A stretch of DNA of 64,000 nt from an uncultured Bacteroidales bacterium (GCA_902787185.1 CADAFP010000006.1:55177-119176), one strand, 5' to 3'. Positions 1 through 10,092 are shown, counted from the first letter of the stretch. The notes: generated by a model from the sequence alone, not told the origin. Program-made: numbers and translations.

Positions 1-2186
1 AAACCAGCCTCAAACTCGGTCGTCATCTCAGGCTTCAGATTGCTGGAACCAGCGGTGGTCGATGCCTGGAATGCGTTGATACCGTTGAACGGGAACGTCA
101 GGTCGGTGCCGCTGTAGTAACCGTAGGCGAAACCTTGAACGAAGCGCGGGTTAACCATGTAGGGATCGGCGTCGTTACCGGTGCGACCGTAAGCCAGACG
201 GGCCTTACCGAAGTTCAGGATGCTATTCTGGGGAATCAAGCGGGTGAAAATCCAGCTCAAGGTTGCGCCAGGATAGAAGAAGCTGTTGGCATTGATGGGC
301 AGGGTGGATGACCACTCGTTGCGGCCCGTGAGGTTCAGGAACAGCATGTCGTCCCAACCCAGGGTGATATCACCGAACAGGGCCACCTGGCGGCGCTTGG
401 TCTGCGACTCGCTAATAGTGGTCTTGGTGGCACCGTTACTCAGATCCCAGAAACCGGTCTCGAAGGTCAGACCGTTGGTCTGGCCCACCATCGAGGTGTA
501 ATAACGCTCATTGAGGTTCACACCTGCAATAGCGGCCAAGCTCAACTTGTTGTCAATGAAGTTTCTTGTATAGTCAGCCAGGAAGTCGTGGTTCAACTCA
601 TAGCGGCGGCCATAAGCCGAATACACATAGCCCTCCTGATTCATGTGGCTGGGAGCGTAGCCAAAGTCATCGTTGATGAGAGCATCATCAAGGGCAATTT
701 CGGGCTCACCGATCTTGCGGTCAAAGTCGGTGTAGTCAAAGCCGAAGCGGTAGGTGAAGGTCAGGTCATTGATCGGAGAGATGTCGGCCTGGATCTTGCC
801 ATGCATCTGCTTGGAGTCAACGTGGTTGTAGTTGTTCTCGATAGCCCAGTAGGGGTTGGTGATGCCGTAGGGGGTGAAGTAAGCCTCGGGGGTAAAGAAC
901 GCACTGCTGGTGTTCTTCATATCCACGATGTTCACGTCACGAGGCATCTCCAGCAGACCGTCGATCATTGACGTACCCTGATAGCTTCCCACCATGTCGT
1001 TCTCAGACTTAGCGTAGCTGACACTTGAGGTGAGTTTCAACCAATCGGTGGCCTCAAATCCGCTACGGAAGTCGAAGGTGTGACGGGTGTAGGTATCCTT
1101 GTCATAAGGGAGGATACCATCATCGCCCAGGTAGTTATAGGACAGGTAATAATTCACCTTCTTGTCATTGGAAACGCCGCTGAAAGCTACACTGTGGTTG
1201 TGTGACCAACCAATGTCGAAGAAGTCGCGAACGTTGTTCTTCTTGGCAATGTAGTCGTGAATCAGCTGCTGATGGTTCCAGATGGGACCATAAATCTGGC
1301 GGCTGCCGTCAAGGGCGGGACCCCACGAACCGTTCTCAATGAAGGTCTGGGTACCGTTCCAACCCTGGCCCCAACCGTTCTGCATCTTGGGCAGCAGTGA
1401 GATCTGGCGGGCCTGGAGGCTACCGTTGTACTCAATCGAGAAGTTCTTGCCTTCACCCATGGCACCCTGCTTGGTGGTCACGATGATGACACCGTTGGCG
1501 GCACGGCTACCATACAATGCGGTAGCGGCGGCGCCCTTCAGCACGGTCATGCTCTGGATGTCGTTGGGCGAGATGCTGGCGATACCACCGGCGGCCTGGG
1601 CGTGACCCTGACCGGTCAGCGTAGTGCTCTGCAAGGGCACACCGTCAACAACGTACAGCGGCTGGTTGCTACCGTTGATGGAGCTGAAACCACGGATGAT
1701 AACCGAGTTAGCAGCACCGGGGTCGCTTGAGGTGTTCTGCACCTGCAGACCGGCCACCTTACCGCTCAGCGAACTCATCGCCTCACCGGTGTGTGCTCCG
1801 GTAATGTCCTCGGCCTTCACCTGTTGGGCGGCATAACCGAGCGACTTCTGCTTACGGGTAATACCCATGGCGGTGACTACCACCTCTTCGAGGGTGGTGT
1901 TGTCCTCCTCGAGGGCTACCGTTAAATAACTCTTGACGCCAACGACCTGGGACTTGTAGCCCACGCAGCTAATCTTGAGCTGCGTGACATTGTCGTTGAC
2001 AGTCACTGTAAATTCACCATTAAGGTCGGTGGCAGTACCCTGCGATGAGCCGACAGCCTGAACGGTGGCACCGATCAGCGGTTCATTGTCAACAGCACTG
2101 ACGACTTTACCATTAATGGTCTTGTTGGCCCATGCACTCATCGTGATGAGGCATATAGCCATCAGAGTTGATAAAAGTCTCTTCAT
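1..2186 (-). CDS. SusC-family TonB-dependent outer-membrane receptor (third in region, 3' end missing)
   Basis: This is an outer-membrane glycan importer of the SusC/RagA type, truncated by the left edge; 728 codons are present. The frame is open from the ATG at 2184-2186 to base 1. The product starts with a signal peptide (MKRLLSTLMAICLITMSAWA), then a CarboxypepD_reg-like domain (NGKVVSAVDNEPLIGATVQA), the TonB box region and a plug domain carrying IRGFSSINGSNQPLYVVDGV and NGVIIVTTKQG, and then the beta-barrel. It differs clearly in sequence from the two SusC proteins upstream, so the substrate is probably different. A SusD partner would be expected just beyond the window. It is preceded by an unusually long leader. 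The family call is secure; the substrate is unknown. Confidence 0.93.
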   Translation of the reverse strand, partial: MKRLLSTLMAICLITMSAWANKTINGKVVSAVDNEPLIGATVQAVGSSQGTATDLNGEFTVTVNDNVTQLKISCVGYKSQVVGVKSYLTVALEEDNTTLEEVVVTAMGITRKQKSLGYAAQQVKAEDITGAHTGEAMSSLSGKVAGLQVQNTSSDPGAANSVIIRGFSSINGSNQPLYVVDGVPLQSTTLTGQGHAQAAGGIASISPNDIQSMTVLKGAAATALYGSRAANGVIIVTTKQGAMGEGKNFSIEYNGSLQARQISLLPKMQNGWGQGWNGTQTFIENGSWGPALDGSRQIYGPIWNHQQLIHDYIAKKNNVRDFFDIGWSHNHSVAFSGVSNDKKVNYYLSYNYLGDDGILPYDKDTYTRHTFDFRSGFEATDWLKLTSSVSYAKSENDMVGSYQGTSMIDGLLEMPRDVNIVDMKNTSSAFFTPEAYFTPYGITNPYWAIENNYNHVDSKQMHGKIQADISPINDLTFTYRFGFDYTDFDRKIGEPEIALDDALINDDFGYAPSHMNQEGYVYSAYGRRYELNHDFLADYTRNFIDNKLSLAAIAGVNLNERYYTSMVGQTNGLTFETGFWDLSNGATKTTISESQTKRRQVALFGDITLGWDDMLFLNLTGRNEWSSTLPINANSFFYPGATLSWIFTRLIPQNSILNFGKARLAYGRTGNDADPYMVNPRFVQGFAYGYYSGTDLTFPFNGINAFQASTTAGSSNLKPEMTTEFEAG

Positions 2187-2781
2187 ACAGTAAACAATTA
2201 ATTAACTCATTGACACAACCCGGCGAGCGCCAACCCGGTTTTGCCAATTACAAGTTGTTGATTAATTTTAAATTGTTGTGAGACAGTAAGTGCGCTCTGC
2301 TTACTGATTTTTATATAGTTTTTGTTTGGTTGCCATGCTTCACCCTCACCTACCCATGCAACAATAGCGGCACCACACCATGTGGCGCCCCCACAATCGC
2401 GATGATCATGGTACAGAAGCCTTGAGTTGAGGCGCCCGCCTTGGGACAGTCCGCTGTGGCGGCGCTCGACGGCATCAGTTGCCGATATGTAAAGTTTCTT
2501 CAGCATTAGAAATCCCGTTCAGATAAAAAAACGTGAGTGGATACTTAGATAGCGTTGAGAAATCAGCCCTGACCTCTATAAAAGGGCTTGTCGGCACAAA
2601 CCTCCATTCTCATTGACGCTCTCGTGGATTCTACCAACTACAACATCCTTTTTAACAGGCACCCCTCAAGCCAAACGATATGTCTTGAGTTTGGTTTTAT
2701 GCCAGTTACAATACTCCAGGTGGTGATTTGAGAGCTACTGAGCAAGTATCCAAAAGTCACGTATTCAAATCGAACACGCTG

Positions 2782-2789
2782 CAAAGATA
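2782..2789 (-). promoter_or_regulatory. Bacteroidota -7 box for the third susC
   Basis: Read on the minus strand the element is TATCTTTG, matching the TAnnTTTG consensus. No closer match was found before the susC ATG at 2186, so the implied leader is about 590 nt. Confidence 0.5.
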
Positions 2790-2899
2790 AACATTTTTTT
2801 AGAAAACAATGCCTTTTGAGAAAAAATTCAACAGAAAAATACATTTTACCATACCAATGTTAATTAATTCCCCTCATTCAGGCACCCCCTAAGCGAAAA

Positions 2900-2931
2900 G
2901 AGGTGCGGCCTCCACACGAAGACCGCACCTC
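2900..2931 (-). terminator. Hairpin terminator after the second susD
   Basis: GAGGTGCGG (2900-2908) pairs with CCGCACCTC (2923-2931) in a perfect 9-bp stem. On the minus strand it is followed by TTTTCGC. It lies about 30 bp past the susD stop. Confidence 0.7.
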
Positions 2932-2959
2932 AGTGCTAAATCAGTAAGCAATCACCTCA

Positions 2960-4441
2960 TCATTTGGGGAAGGTTTCTGCCCAACCCTCGGTCTGGGTTA
3001 CACCCCAGTTGGCGTTAATCTCGCTCTCGGGAATCGGGTAAACGAGATTGCTGATGTCGTAATTGTTGTAACGGAATGCGATGTTGGGAGCATTGTAAGC
3101 CTCAACCTGTGCGGGATCACCCCAACGACGGAGGTCCCACAGACGCAGACCTTCCTGGAAGAGCTCGCGGGCGCGCTCGTCCTTCAAGAAGGCATACAGG
3201 CCAGCGGCATCAGCGGGCAGGTCGTTCACGCCGGTGATGGCCAGGTTACGCTTGGCAACAACGAGCAGAGCCTGCTGAGCAGCATTCAGATCATTGAGCT
3301 TGAGGTTGGCCTCGGCGAGAATCAGGAACATCTCGGGAGCGTTAACCAGATAGTTGGTAGCGTAAGCAGGATTCTTTGAGCTGTAGTGCGAGAACTTACC
3401 ACCGGCATAAACGGGAACCGTTGCAGACGAGTTAGAAGCCATATCCATGATGGAACGGCGAACATCCTGGTCACCATACATGGCCTGCAGCTTGGGGCTG
3501 GGCGAGAAGTTATAGGTGGTCCACAGGGTACCGCAGGAGTTAGCACTCCAGTTGTTGCTCGGGTTGATGTCGAGATAGAAGTAGCTCTCGGTGTTGGAGC
3601 TGCCACCGTTGTACAGGCTGTGGTAACCGTCGGCGGTGTAGGTCAGCGAGGCAACACCACCGTCGGCAATAGCCTCGGCAGCATAGGTCTTGGCATCCTG
3701 CCAGTTCTCCATGTACAGGCTCACGCGTGCGAGCAGACCCTCGACAGCGGCAACGTTCATGTAGCACTTGTCGCCACGGTCGCCACCGGCCTTTTCAAAG
3801 TGCTCGAGCGATCTCTTCAGGTCTCTAACAATCTGGTCGTAGCACTGGCCCACGGTGGAGCGCTCTACATGAGTCAGAGCAGCGATGGGCTCTTCAGAGA
3901 TGACGATACCGGGCTTGTCTGAGTAGTCACGGCCGTTCACCTTGATCTGGTGGCCATAGACGTTGGTCATGTACAGGTAAGCGTAGGCACGAAGGGCATA
4001 GGCCTCGGCCATGCACTGGTCAAGCGTCAGCTTGTCGGTCTCGGTAGCATCGGCATAAATCTCGTTACCAGCCTTGATGATGCGTGACGAGTAGTCAGCC
4101 ACCTTGTAACCATACTCCCAAATGAAATCCAGATAGTTGTCGGTGGTGGTTACCGAGTAACGGTAAATGCCGTCCCAGTGACCGGTCAGGTTGTTCCAGT
4201 AGCTCAAGTCGGTGGGAATGTCACCAATCATGGTAGCATAGTTACCGGCTGCATAGCGCTCAAACAGGGCATTGTAGGCACCCGTCAATGCGATAGACAC
4301 ATTCTTGGCGCTGTTCAAGCCGCCATCCACGTCGATGCCCCTGTAGTAATCGGTGTCGAGAAAGCTGTCTCCACAACCTGTCATGCCCACACACAATGCT
4401 GCGGCAAGCAGACCTTTAAAAATATATTGTTTCATAATCAT
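2960..4441 (-). CDS. SusD/RagB-family glycan-binding lipoprotein (second pair)
   Basis: This is the surface lipoprotein partner of the SusC encoded just upstream; it would form the lid of the SusCD transporter. The 493-aa product begins with a lipoprotein signal ending in VGMTGC, so Cys is the predicted lipidated residue. The helical SusD fold is indicated by TPR-like stretches such as AEAYALRAYAYLYMTNVYG and the conserved C-terminal ARELFQEGLRLWDLRRWGD block. The start could be the ATG at 4441 or the one two codons later at 4435; both precede the signal peptide. The gap to susC is 46 bp, consistent with one transcript. No SusE/F gene follows, and the glycan specificity cannot be read from the sequence. 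Confidence 0.93.
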   Translation of the reverse strand: MIMKQYIFKGLLAAALCVGMTGCGDSFLDTDYYRGIDVDGGLNSAKNVSIALTGAYNALFERYAAGNYATMIGDIPTDLSYWNNLTGHWDGIYRYSVTTTDNYLDFIWEYGYKVADYSSRIIKAGNEIYADATETDKLTLDQCMAEAYALRAYAYLYMTNVYGHQIKVNGRDYSDKPGIVISEEPIAALTHVERSTVGQCYDQIVRDLKRSLEHFEKAGGDRGDKCYMNVAAVEGLLARVSLYMENWQDAKTYAAEAIADGGVASLTYTADGYHSLYNGGSSNTESYFYLDINPSNNWSANSCGTLWTTYNFSPSPKLQAMYGDQDVRRSIMDMASNSSATVPVYAGGKFSHYSSKNPAYATNYLVNAPEMFLILAEANLKLNDLNAAQQALLVVAKRNLAITGVNDLPADAAGLYAFLKDERARELFQEGLRLWDLRRWGDPAQVEAYNAPNIAFRYNNYDISNLVYPIPESEINANWGVTQTEGWAETFPK

Positions 4442-4487
4442 TATATCTTATTTAATCTATTAGAATTTAAGTCGCTGTGAATTAAGA

Positions 4488-7481
4488 TTAGAAGGTAACT
4501 TGGAGACCAGCCATCAGCGTGGTGTTGGCGGGATACTGCCATGCGATCTGACCACTGGCGAAGGTCTCGGGATTGTAACCTACGAAGTCCTTAGCGGTCC
4601 AGGTGTACAGGTTGTCAGCCGACAGATAGATGCGAACCTTCTCCATATAAGCCTTGCTGGTGAGCAGGCTGGGCAGCGTGTAACCAATCTGGATATTGCT
4701 CAACTTCAGATAGTTGCCGCTCATCAAGAAGCGGGTCGAACGCTCGGTTGACTTGTTGGGGTCACCATAGAGGAACTGAGGATACTTAGCATTGGGATTC
4801 TCGGGAGTCCAAGAATTCTCAGCAACGGTTACGAGAGGCGTGCGGCCTGCCATACCCCAACCGGTGAACTTGGCGCCAGTGTCAAACACCTTGCCGCCCA
4901 TACGGTAGTTGAAGGCGAGGCTTGCATCGAAGCCCTTCCAGCGGAAGTTAGTACCGAAACCACCGAGAACCTTAGGCTCGGCAGCGCCTACATAGCGCTT
5001 GGCAGCTGCATTGTAGTCGCTGGTGGTCTCATCACCCTCCTCATTGAGGTACCACAGCGGCTTACCGTTGGTAGCGTCAACGCCGGCCCACTCCTTCATG
5101 TAGAACTGGGTAACGGGGTGACCGGGCTCAACGATGCTCCAGGCGCCCTCGAGAGGCTCGTCGGTTGCGAGCTCGAGCACTCTGTTCTGGTTGAAGGTCA
5201 TGTTGGCATAAGCCGTCCAGTTGATGTCACGGTTGCTGATGATACCGGCATTGATACCGACCTCGACACCGCGGTTGCGCATCTTACCGATGTTCTGCAT
5301 AACAGAAGTCATACCCGTAGTCCTTGACAGGGGCACCTCCATCAGCATGTCGGTAGTTACTTCGTTATAGAAGTCGAGGGTCAAGTGCAGACGGTGGATG
5401 AATGACAGGTCAACACCAACGTCAAACTTGTTAGAGGTCTCCCAAGTCAGGTTGCGGTTGCTGATCGAACCGGGAACCATACCCGAGGTGCCATGGTAGT
5501 TGCTACCGGCAGTGTAGAAACCGCGGGCTGCATACCAACCGATATCCTGGTTACCCACGGTACCGTAAGATACACGCAGCATACCATTGGTCAGGACGTT
5601 GTTCTCTTTCCAGAAGGGCTCGGCAGTGAAGCGCCACTTGGCACCTACCGACCAGAAGTTACCCCAGCGCTTGTCAGCACCGAATACCGACGAACCGTCG
5701 TGACGGAAGGCAAACGAAGCGTAGTACCTGTTGTCGAAATCATAGTGTGCATCCAGGAAGTAGGAAGCAATGCGAGCCTCGCTCTTGTTGTACTCAGAGT
5801 CGTTCCAGGCACCGCAGGTGGACATGTCGCGCATGCCGGAGTCGGCAAACGGGAAGTCATAACCACTGTAGTAGTCATACCAGTAATCCTTGCGTACGCT
5901 CTCCTGACCCAGCATCAAGCCGAGGTTGTGGAGCTCGTTGAAGGTGTAGTTCCAGCCCAGCAGGTTGGTCCAGGTGATGGTCTTGGTCTCAGAGTTGTAC
6001 TGCTGACCGAGGCCGGGGTAGTCCATACCCTGGGGGTTGTAAACTGCACTCCAGTAGTCATACTGACGCAGGTTGTAGATGTTCACACCGAGGGTGGTCT
6101 TGAAATAGATACCCTTGCCGAAATCTACGCGCAAATACGGGGTCAGGTTGATGGTCGTGGTCTTGTTCTCGTTCATGTCACCCAGCTTGCTGTCTTGCAA
6201 AGCGAGGGGGTTGTACATATCAACGTTGGCATAGGTGCCATCCTCGTTATAGAACGGGAGGAAGGGACGCATCGACGATACAGCAGCAACAATGGGGCTG
6301 GACATCGAACCGCTAGTGCTCTGCGAGAAACCGTTCTTCACAGCAAACGAGTAGGATGCCGTGGTACCGAAAGTGAAGGCTTTGAACTTGCTGTTGACGT
6401 TGGCACGGCCGCTATAGCGCTTGAAGTCCGAACCAATCACCAGACCCTCAGAGCTCAGGTAGCCGCCGCTCACATAGTAGCTGGTGCTACCGGTCTGGCC
6501 GCTCACGCTCAGGTTATAGTCCTGATAGTAGCCCTTGCGAGTCACCTTGTCAATCCAGTCATAGCTCGACTTGCCGTCCCACTCCCAATACTCGGTCCAG
6601 TAGTCACGCCAGTACTCGGGGGTTTCGCCATTGACAGCGGCGGTACCGCTAGCTAACAATTCCATGGTCTGCTCAGCATTGGCAAACTTCATGTTGTTGT
6701 TGCCCACGGTCACAAAACCCTGCTTGATGTCGAGATTGATGTTGTGCTTGCCCTGCTTACCCTGCTTGGTGGTGATGACAATCACACCATTACCGGCACG
6801 CGAACCATAGATGGCAGTAGCGGCAGCATCCTTCAGCACCGTGACACTCTCAATGTCGTTGGGGTTGATGGAGGCCATGGGGTCCATCTGGTTGTTGTAG
6901 GTAGAGCTCATGGCATCGGCATCAGAGTTCACGGGGATACCATCGACTACATACAGAGGCTGGGTACCCGAGTTAAGAGAACCGCGGCCACGCACGTAGA
7001 TGGAGCTCCAGGTACCGGGCATGCTGGTCGAGTTGTTCATCTGAACACCGGTAACAGAACCCTCGAGGGCCTTCACAAAGTTAACGTCAGCCTTCTTCTC
7101 AAGCACCGAACCGTCGAGCGTCGAGGCGGCACCAGTAAAGGCGGCACGCTTAACCGAACCATAACCGGTAACAACGACCTCGCTCAGCGTCTGGTCGTTA
7201 GCTTTCAGTCTGACAACCATGCCATCCTGTACAGCTGCCTGCTGGGCCTCATAGCCCACGTAGGAAACGTTCACAGCCTTGACATTGTCAGGCAACACGA
7301 TGGTGAAAGCACCATTGAAATCGGTGGCAGTACCCTTGGCTGCCCCAACAGCCTGAATGGTGGCTCCGATGAGGGGATCACCGTTGGCTGCATCTAACAC
7401 ATGCCCGCTAATTGTGCGGTCGGCATAGGCCGAGAGTGCCATCAGGCACGTCGCAATAAGCAATAGAAAAACTTTTTTCAT
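4488..7481 (-). CDS. SusC-family TonB-dependent receptor (second pair)
   Basis: This 997-aa outer-membrane receptor imports oligosaccharides with energy supplied through TonB. It has a signal peptide (MKKVFLLLIATCLMALSAYA), a CarboxypepD_reg-like domain (ISGHVLDAANGDPLIGATIQ), a plug domain with YVRGRGSLNSGTQPLYVVDG and VTVLKDAAATAIYGSRAGNG, and a long beta-barrel ending in an aromatic-rich C-terminus (TLMAGLQVTF). It is followed by its SusD. A -7 box lies about 115 bp upstream and a terminator closes the previous operon, so the pair is an independent unit. The first SusC in the window is only distantly similar, so this pair probably handles another glucan or glycan. Confidence 0.95.
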   Translation of the reverse strand: MKKVFLLLIATCLMALSAYADRTISGHVLDAANGDPLIGATIQAVGAAKGTATDFNGAFTIVLPDNVKAVNVSYVGYEAQQAAVQDGMVVRLKANDQTLSEVVVTGYGSVKRAAFTGAASTLDGSVLEKKADVNFVKALEGSVTGVQMNNSTSMPGTWSSIYVRGRGSLNSGTQPLYVVDGIPVNSDADAMSSTYNNQMDPMASINPNDIESVTVLKDAAATAIYGSRAGNGVIVITTKQGKQGKHNINLDIKQGFVTVGNNNMKFANAEQTMELLASGTAAVNGETPEYWRDYWTEYWEWDGKSSYDWIDKVTRKGYYQDYNLSVSGQTGSTSYYVSGGYLSSEGLVIGSDFKRYSGRANVNSKFKAFTFGTTASYSFAVKNGFSQSTSGSMSSPIVAAVSSMRPFLPFYNEDGTYANVDMYNPLALQDSKLGDMNENKTTTINLTPYLRVDFGKGIYFKTTLGVNIYNLRQYDYWSAVYNPQGMDYPGLGQQYNSETKTITWTNLLGWNYTFNELHNLGLMLGQESVRKDYWYDYYSGYDFPFADSGMRDMSTCGAWNDSEYNKSEARIASYFLDAHYDFDNRYYASFAFRHDGSSVFGADKRWGNFWSVGAKWRFTAEPFWKENNVLTNGMLRVSYGTVGNQDIGWYAARGFYTAGSNYHGTSGMVPGSISNRNLTWETSNKFDVGVDLSFIHRLHLTLDFYNEVTTDMLMEVPLSRTTGMTSVMQNIGKMRNRGVEVGINAGIISNRDINWTAYANMTFNQNRVLELATDEPLEGAWSIVEPGHPVTQFYMKEWAGVDATNGKPLWYLNEEGDETTSDYNAAAKRYVGAAEPKVLGGFGTNFRWKGFDASLAFNYRMGGKVFDTGAKFTGWGMAGRTPLVTVAENSWTPENPNAKYPQFLYGDPNKSTERSTRFLMSGNYLKLSNIQIGYTLPSLLTSKAYMEKVRIYLSADNLYTWTAKDFVGYNPETFASGQIAWQYPANTTLMAGLQVTF

Positions 7482-7594
7482 AAAAATGATGTTTATTAAT
7501 ATTACAATTAGTTAAAAATGTGTTTTTACTATCAGTTACTGTAAGCTATCGACTGGTGTTCTTCTTTGGACGCAATCAATAAATTACAAGTATG

Positions 7595-7602
7595 CAAAAT
7601 TA
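7595..7602 (-). promoter_or_regulatory. Bacteroidota -7 box for the second susCD pair
   Basis: The minus-strand sequence is TAATTTTG, followed by C. The predicted leader to the susC ATG at 7481 is roughly 105 nt. Confidence 0.55.
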
Positions 7603-7931
7603 GCCCAAAAATGTGAATTGGGCAAAACGAATGGAACACTTTAACTTTATGGCGGCATTTTCTATCTATTTGTCAAAAACAGCATTATTTTGAAAATATA
7701 TAATAAATAAAATACTCATCTGTGCGCCAAACTACTAAAAGATAATAGGTTAAATCTGTTTTTGCCCATTCCGGCCCATCATGGTAAGTAAAAAATCAAA
7801 ATGTTAAATACAACAGGATTTAACAATCCCGTTTTAACAAATTCAGACCGTTCCACACGCCCTCCAGCTCTTAAAAACAGCCATTTTTAAAGGTTTCCTC
7901 AAGCAAAAGCCCCTCCGTTCGAGGATAAAAA

Positions 7932-7975
7932 CAAGCAGGCACACCCACCTGTCTCGCGTGGAATGTGCCTGCTTG
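7932..7975 (-). terminator. Rho-independent terminator after the GH97 gene
   Basis: CAAGCAGGCACA (7932-7943) pairs perfectly with TGTGCCTGCTTG (7964-7975). On the minus strand it is followed by TTTTTATCC. It separates the GH97 gene from the downstream susCD pair. Confidence 0.8.
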
Positions 7976-8002
7976 AAATCAGTAATATCTAACTATCAAC
8001 TC

Positions 8003-9985
8003 CTAATTCTTGATGATTTGGATGGCTGCACCGCCACCAGGCGCCAAGTGAAGATGCAGAACGCTGGTGTTGTCCACATCCAGGCGACGGATCGTCATCG
8101 GATAAGGATTAGTGCGGTAATCGGCATCAGGACCGTCCTCATAGATGATGGCCATGAAACGGCCGTCGGCAAGGAAGTCCAGCGCCAAATCCAGGTCGCG
8201 GGCCTCGGCGTCGGTCACACTGCCGATGTACCAGTTGTCGGTGCCACGCTCTTGACGGGCATAGGTCACATACCTGCCCATCGCGGCATGGGGCACGAGG
8301 GTGCGCTCCCAGTTGGTGGGGACGTCCTCGATAAACTTGAAGGCCGGCTGGTGCTCGTAGTTCTCAATCAGGTCGGCAGCCATGTGTCCCGGGCTGTAGA
8401 TGACGATGTACTCGGCCAGCTGATGGGCCAGCGTGTTCTGCGGGCGTGTGCCGGGCACCGCATCGTTGCGGTATTCAAAGATGCCGGGCGTGAAGTCCAT
8501 CGGACCACCCAATCCGCGCGTGAACGGCAGGATGCACTCGTGGTAAGGCGGATTGCCGCCACGGCGGTCAAACGCGTTGTACTCCTGACCGCGCATGCTC
8601 TCGGTGGCGATGAGGTTGGGCCACGTGCGCTGGATGCCGCTGGGCATGGCGCCCTCGTGGTTGACAATCATCAGGTGGTAACGTGCGGCGGTCTCGATGA
8701 CCTTGCGGAAGTGTTGCACACCCCACTGTGAATGCTGCAATTCGCCGTTGTAGAAGTGGGAATTGACATATCCTGTCTTGACCGTGTTGATGCCCAGCGA
8801 TTCGTACAGCTTGTAAGCATCCTCGAGCTGATTCTCGTAGTTCTGAGCCGCGCCACCGGTCTCGTTATGGGCGATGATGCGCACACCGCGTTCGGCAGCA
8901 TAACGGCACAGTCCCTTCAAGTCATAGTCGGGATAGGCACGTGTAAAACTGAAGCCGTCACCGTGCTTGGTCCAGTCGGTGTCCCAGCCATAGTTCCAAC
9001 CCTCGACCAGCACACCGCCCAAGCCGTGACGCGCGGCAAAGTCGATGTAGCGCTTGGTGTTGGCGGTAGTGGCACCGTGGCGTTCGCCCTGGGACCAGGT
9101 CCAGTTCTGTTTCTGCAATGCCCACCAGATGCCGACGTACTTGGTCGGCTTAATCCATGAGGTATCCTCAATCTTGCACGGGTCGTTGAGGTTCAAGGCC
9201 ATGCGCGAGAGCAGGATATCGGCAGCCTTGCGACCGATGATGACGGCACGCCAGGGCGAGACGCGGGTGTCCCCCACCCTCACTTTGTCGCCGTTTTGCC
9301 AGGGCACGAGGTCCACCTTGAGTGTCGTCCCCTGGGGAGCGAAATTCATCGTCGTGTAGTCGGTGAGGTTGGCATCCATGATTGCCATGTAGAGCGACGG
9401 ATTGACCTCGAGGGCTACAGGACCCGACATCTTGCCCTTCTTGCTCAAGGGCTCGCAGGTGTAAATGCCTTCGTAGTAGGCCGTCAGGGCGGGTATCGAC
9501 CACGCCTGTGCGTCGCTGGGCAGGGCAAACTCGGTCGCCTCGTCCATGATGACGAAGTCCTGCAGGCCCCGCTGGCGCGGGTACTCGTAGCGGAAGGCGA
9601 TACCGTCGTCAAAGGCGCGGAACACCACACCCAACTGACGCTTCATGCCGCCCTTCTCCTGTAAGGTCACCCTCAGCTCGTTGTAATGGTTGCGCACTTG
9701 GGCGTCCTCGCCCCAAGGTTGGCTCCAAGTCTCGTCAAGACTCGTGCGGGCTACCTTGCCCATCTTGAAGTTGTCCTTGAAGTCGCCATCGCTGAGCACA
9801 AGGCCCAATGCCGAGCGGCCAATGACGGTCTCACCGCCTCGCATCACCTGATACCAGGCCTTGCCGCCGTCCACGCCCACGGTCACCGTCAGCGCCCCGT
9901 CGGGCGAGGTAACAGTCACGTCCTTTGCAACAGCCAACACATTGACGAGCAGGCATATTAAAGCAAAAAATAGTGTCCTTCTCAT
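8003..9985 (-). CDS. susB: GH97 alpha-glucosidase, SusB type (inverting)
   Basis: The 660-aa enzyme releases glucose from the non-reducing ends of malto-oligosaccharides, probably in the periplasm. It has a signal peptide (MRRTLFFALICLLVNVLAVA), an N-terminal beta-sandwich and a catalytic barrel. Glu375 (HNET), Glu444 (VNHEG) and Glu468 (RGQE) have the same spacing (69 and 24 residues) as Glu439, Glu508 and Glu532 of Bacteroides thetaiotaomicron SusB, which predicts the inverting mechanism. It follows susE in the same direction, but a terminator and its own -7 box lie between them, so it may be expressed separately. It is shorter than SusB (about 738 aa) mainly before the catalytic domain. 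The assignment is strong. Confidence 0.93.
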   Translation of the reverse strand: MRRTLFFALICLLVNVLAVAKDVTVTSPDGALTVTVGVDGGKAWYQVMRGGETVIGRSALGLVLSDGDFKDNFKMGKVARTSLDETWSQPWGEDAQVRNHYNELRVTLQEKGGMKRQLGVVFRAFDDGIAFRYEYPRQRGLQDFVIMDEATEFALPSDAQAWSIPALTAYYEGIYTCEPLSKKGKMSGPVALEVNPSLYMAIMDANLTDYTTMNFAPQGTTLKVDLVPWQNGDKVRVGDTRVSPWRAVIIGRKAADILLSRMALNLNDPCKIEDTSWIKPTKYVGIWWALQKQNWTWSQGERHGATTANTKRYIDFAARHGLGGVLVEGWNYGWDTDWTKHGDGFSFTRAYPDYDLKGLCRYAAERGVRIIAHNETGGAAQNYENQLEDAYKLYESLGINTVKTGYVNSHFYNGELQHSQWGVQHFRKVIETAARYHLMIVNHEGAMPSGIQRTWPNLIATESMRGQEYNAFDRRGGNPPYHECILPFTRGLGGPMDFTPGIFEYRNDAVPGTRPQNTLAHQLAEYIVIYSPGHMAADLIENYEHQPAFKFIEDVPTNWERTLVPHAAMGRYVTYARQERGTDNWYIGSVTDAEARDLDLALDFLADGRFMAIIYEDGPDADYRTNPYPMTIRRLDVDNTSVLHLHLAPGGGAAIQIIKN

Positions 9986-10026
9986 ATCATTTCCAGTTTC
10001 ATTTGTTAATTCAAAATTTACAAATG

Positions 10027-10034
10027 CAAATATA
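10027..10034 (-). promoter_or_regulatory. Bacteroidota -7 box for the GH97 gene
   Basis: The minus-strand sequence is TATATTTG followed by C, about 45 nt upstream of the GH97 ATG at 9985. It lies downstream of the terminator at 10093-10125. Confidence 0.55.
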
Positions 10035-10092
10035 GCGCTTATTCTTCAATCAGCACCACAATTTGCCCATAAATCTGAATTCCTTATAAAAA

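Larger units (their letters stand above)
2187..2959 (-). other. 773-bp intergenic region: terminator of the second susCD pair and long leader of the third susC
   Basis: No convincing gene is seen here. The right end carries the hairpin that ends the upstream susD transcript (2900-2931). A -7 box lies at 2782-2789, which would give the susC mRNA a leader of roughly 590 nt. The leader is GC-richer around 2350-2480 and AT-rich near the susC start. Two short open frames (2207-2506 and 2638-2844) have no recognisable product and are probably chance. Confidence 0.5.
7482..8002 (-). other. 521-bp intergenic region between the GH97 gene and the second susC
   Basis: The region contains the GH97 terminator (7932-7975) and a susC promoter box (7595-7602). 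The remaining sequence, especially 7600-7860, is AT-rich and carries no gene that can be supported. Confidence 0.6.

Noticed and set aside
2207-2844. Two short minus-strand open frames in the leader of the third susC
   Set aside because: No recognisable domain, codon pattern unlike real genes, and they lie in the predicted leader.
5493-6656. Long plus-strand frame opposite the second susC (387 codons)
   Set aside because: It is antisense to a well-supported gene, its product is a low-complexity Val/Ala/Gly-rich translation, and similar shadows lie opposite most GC-rich genes here.
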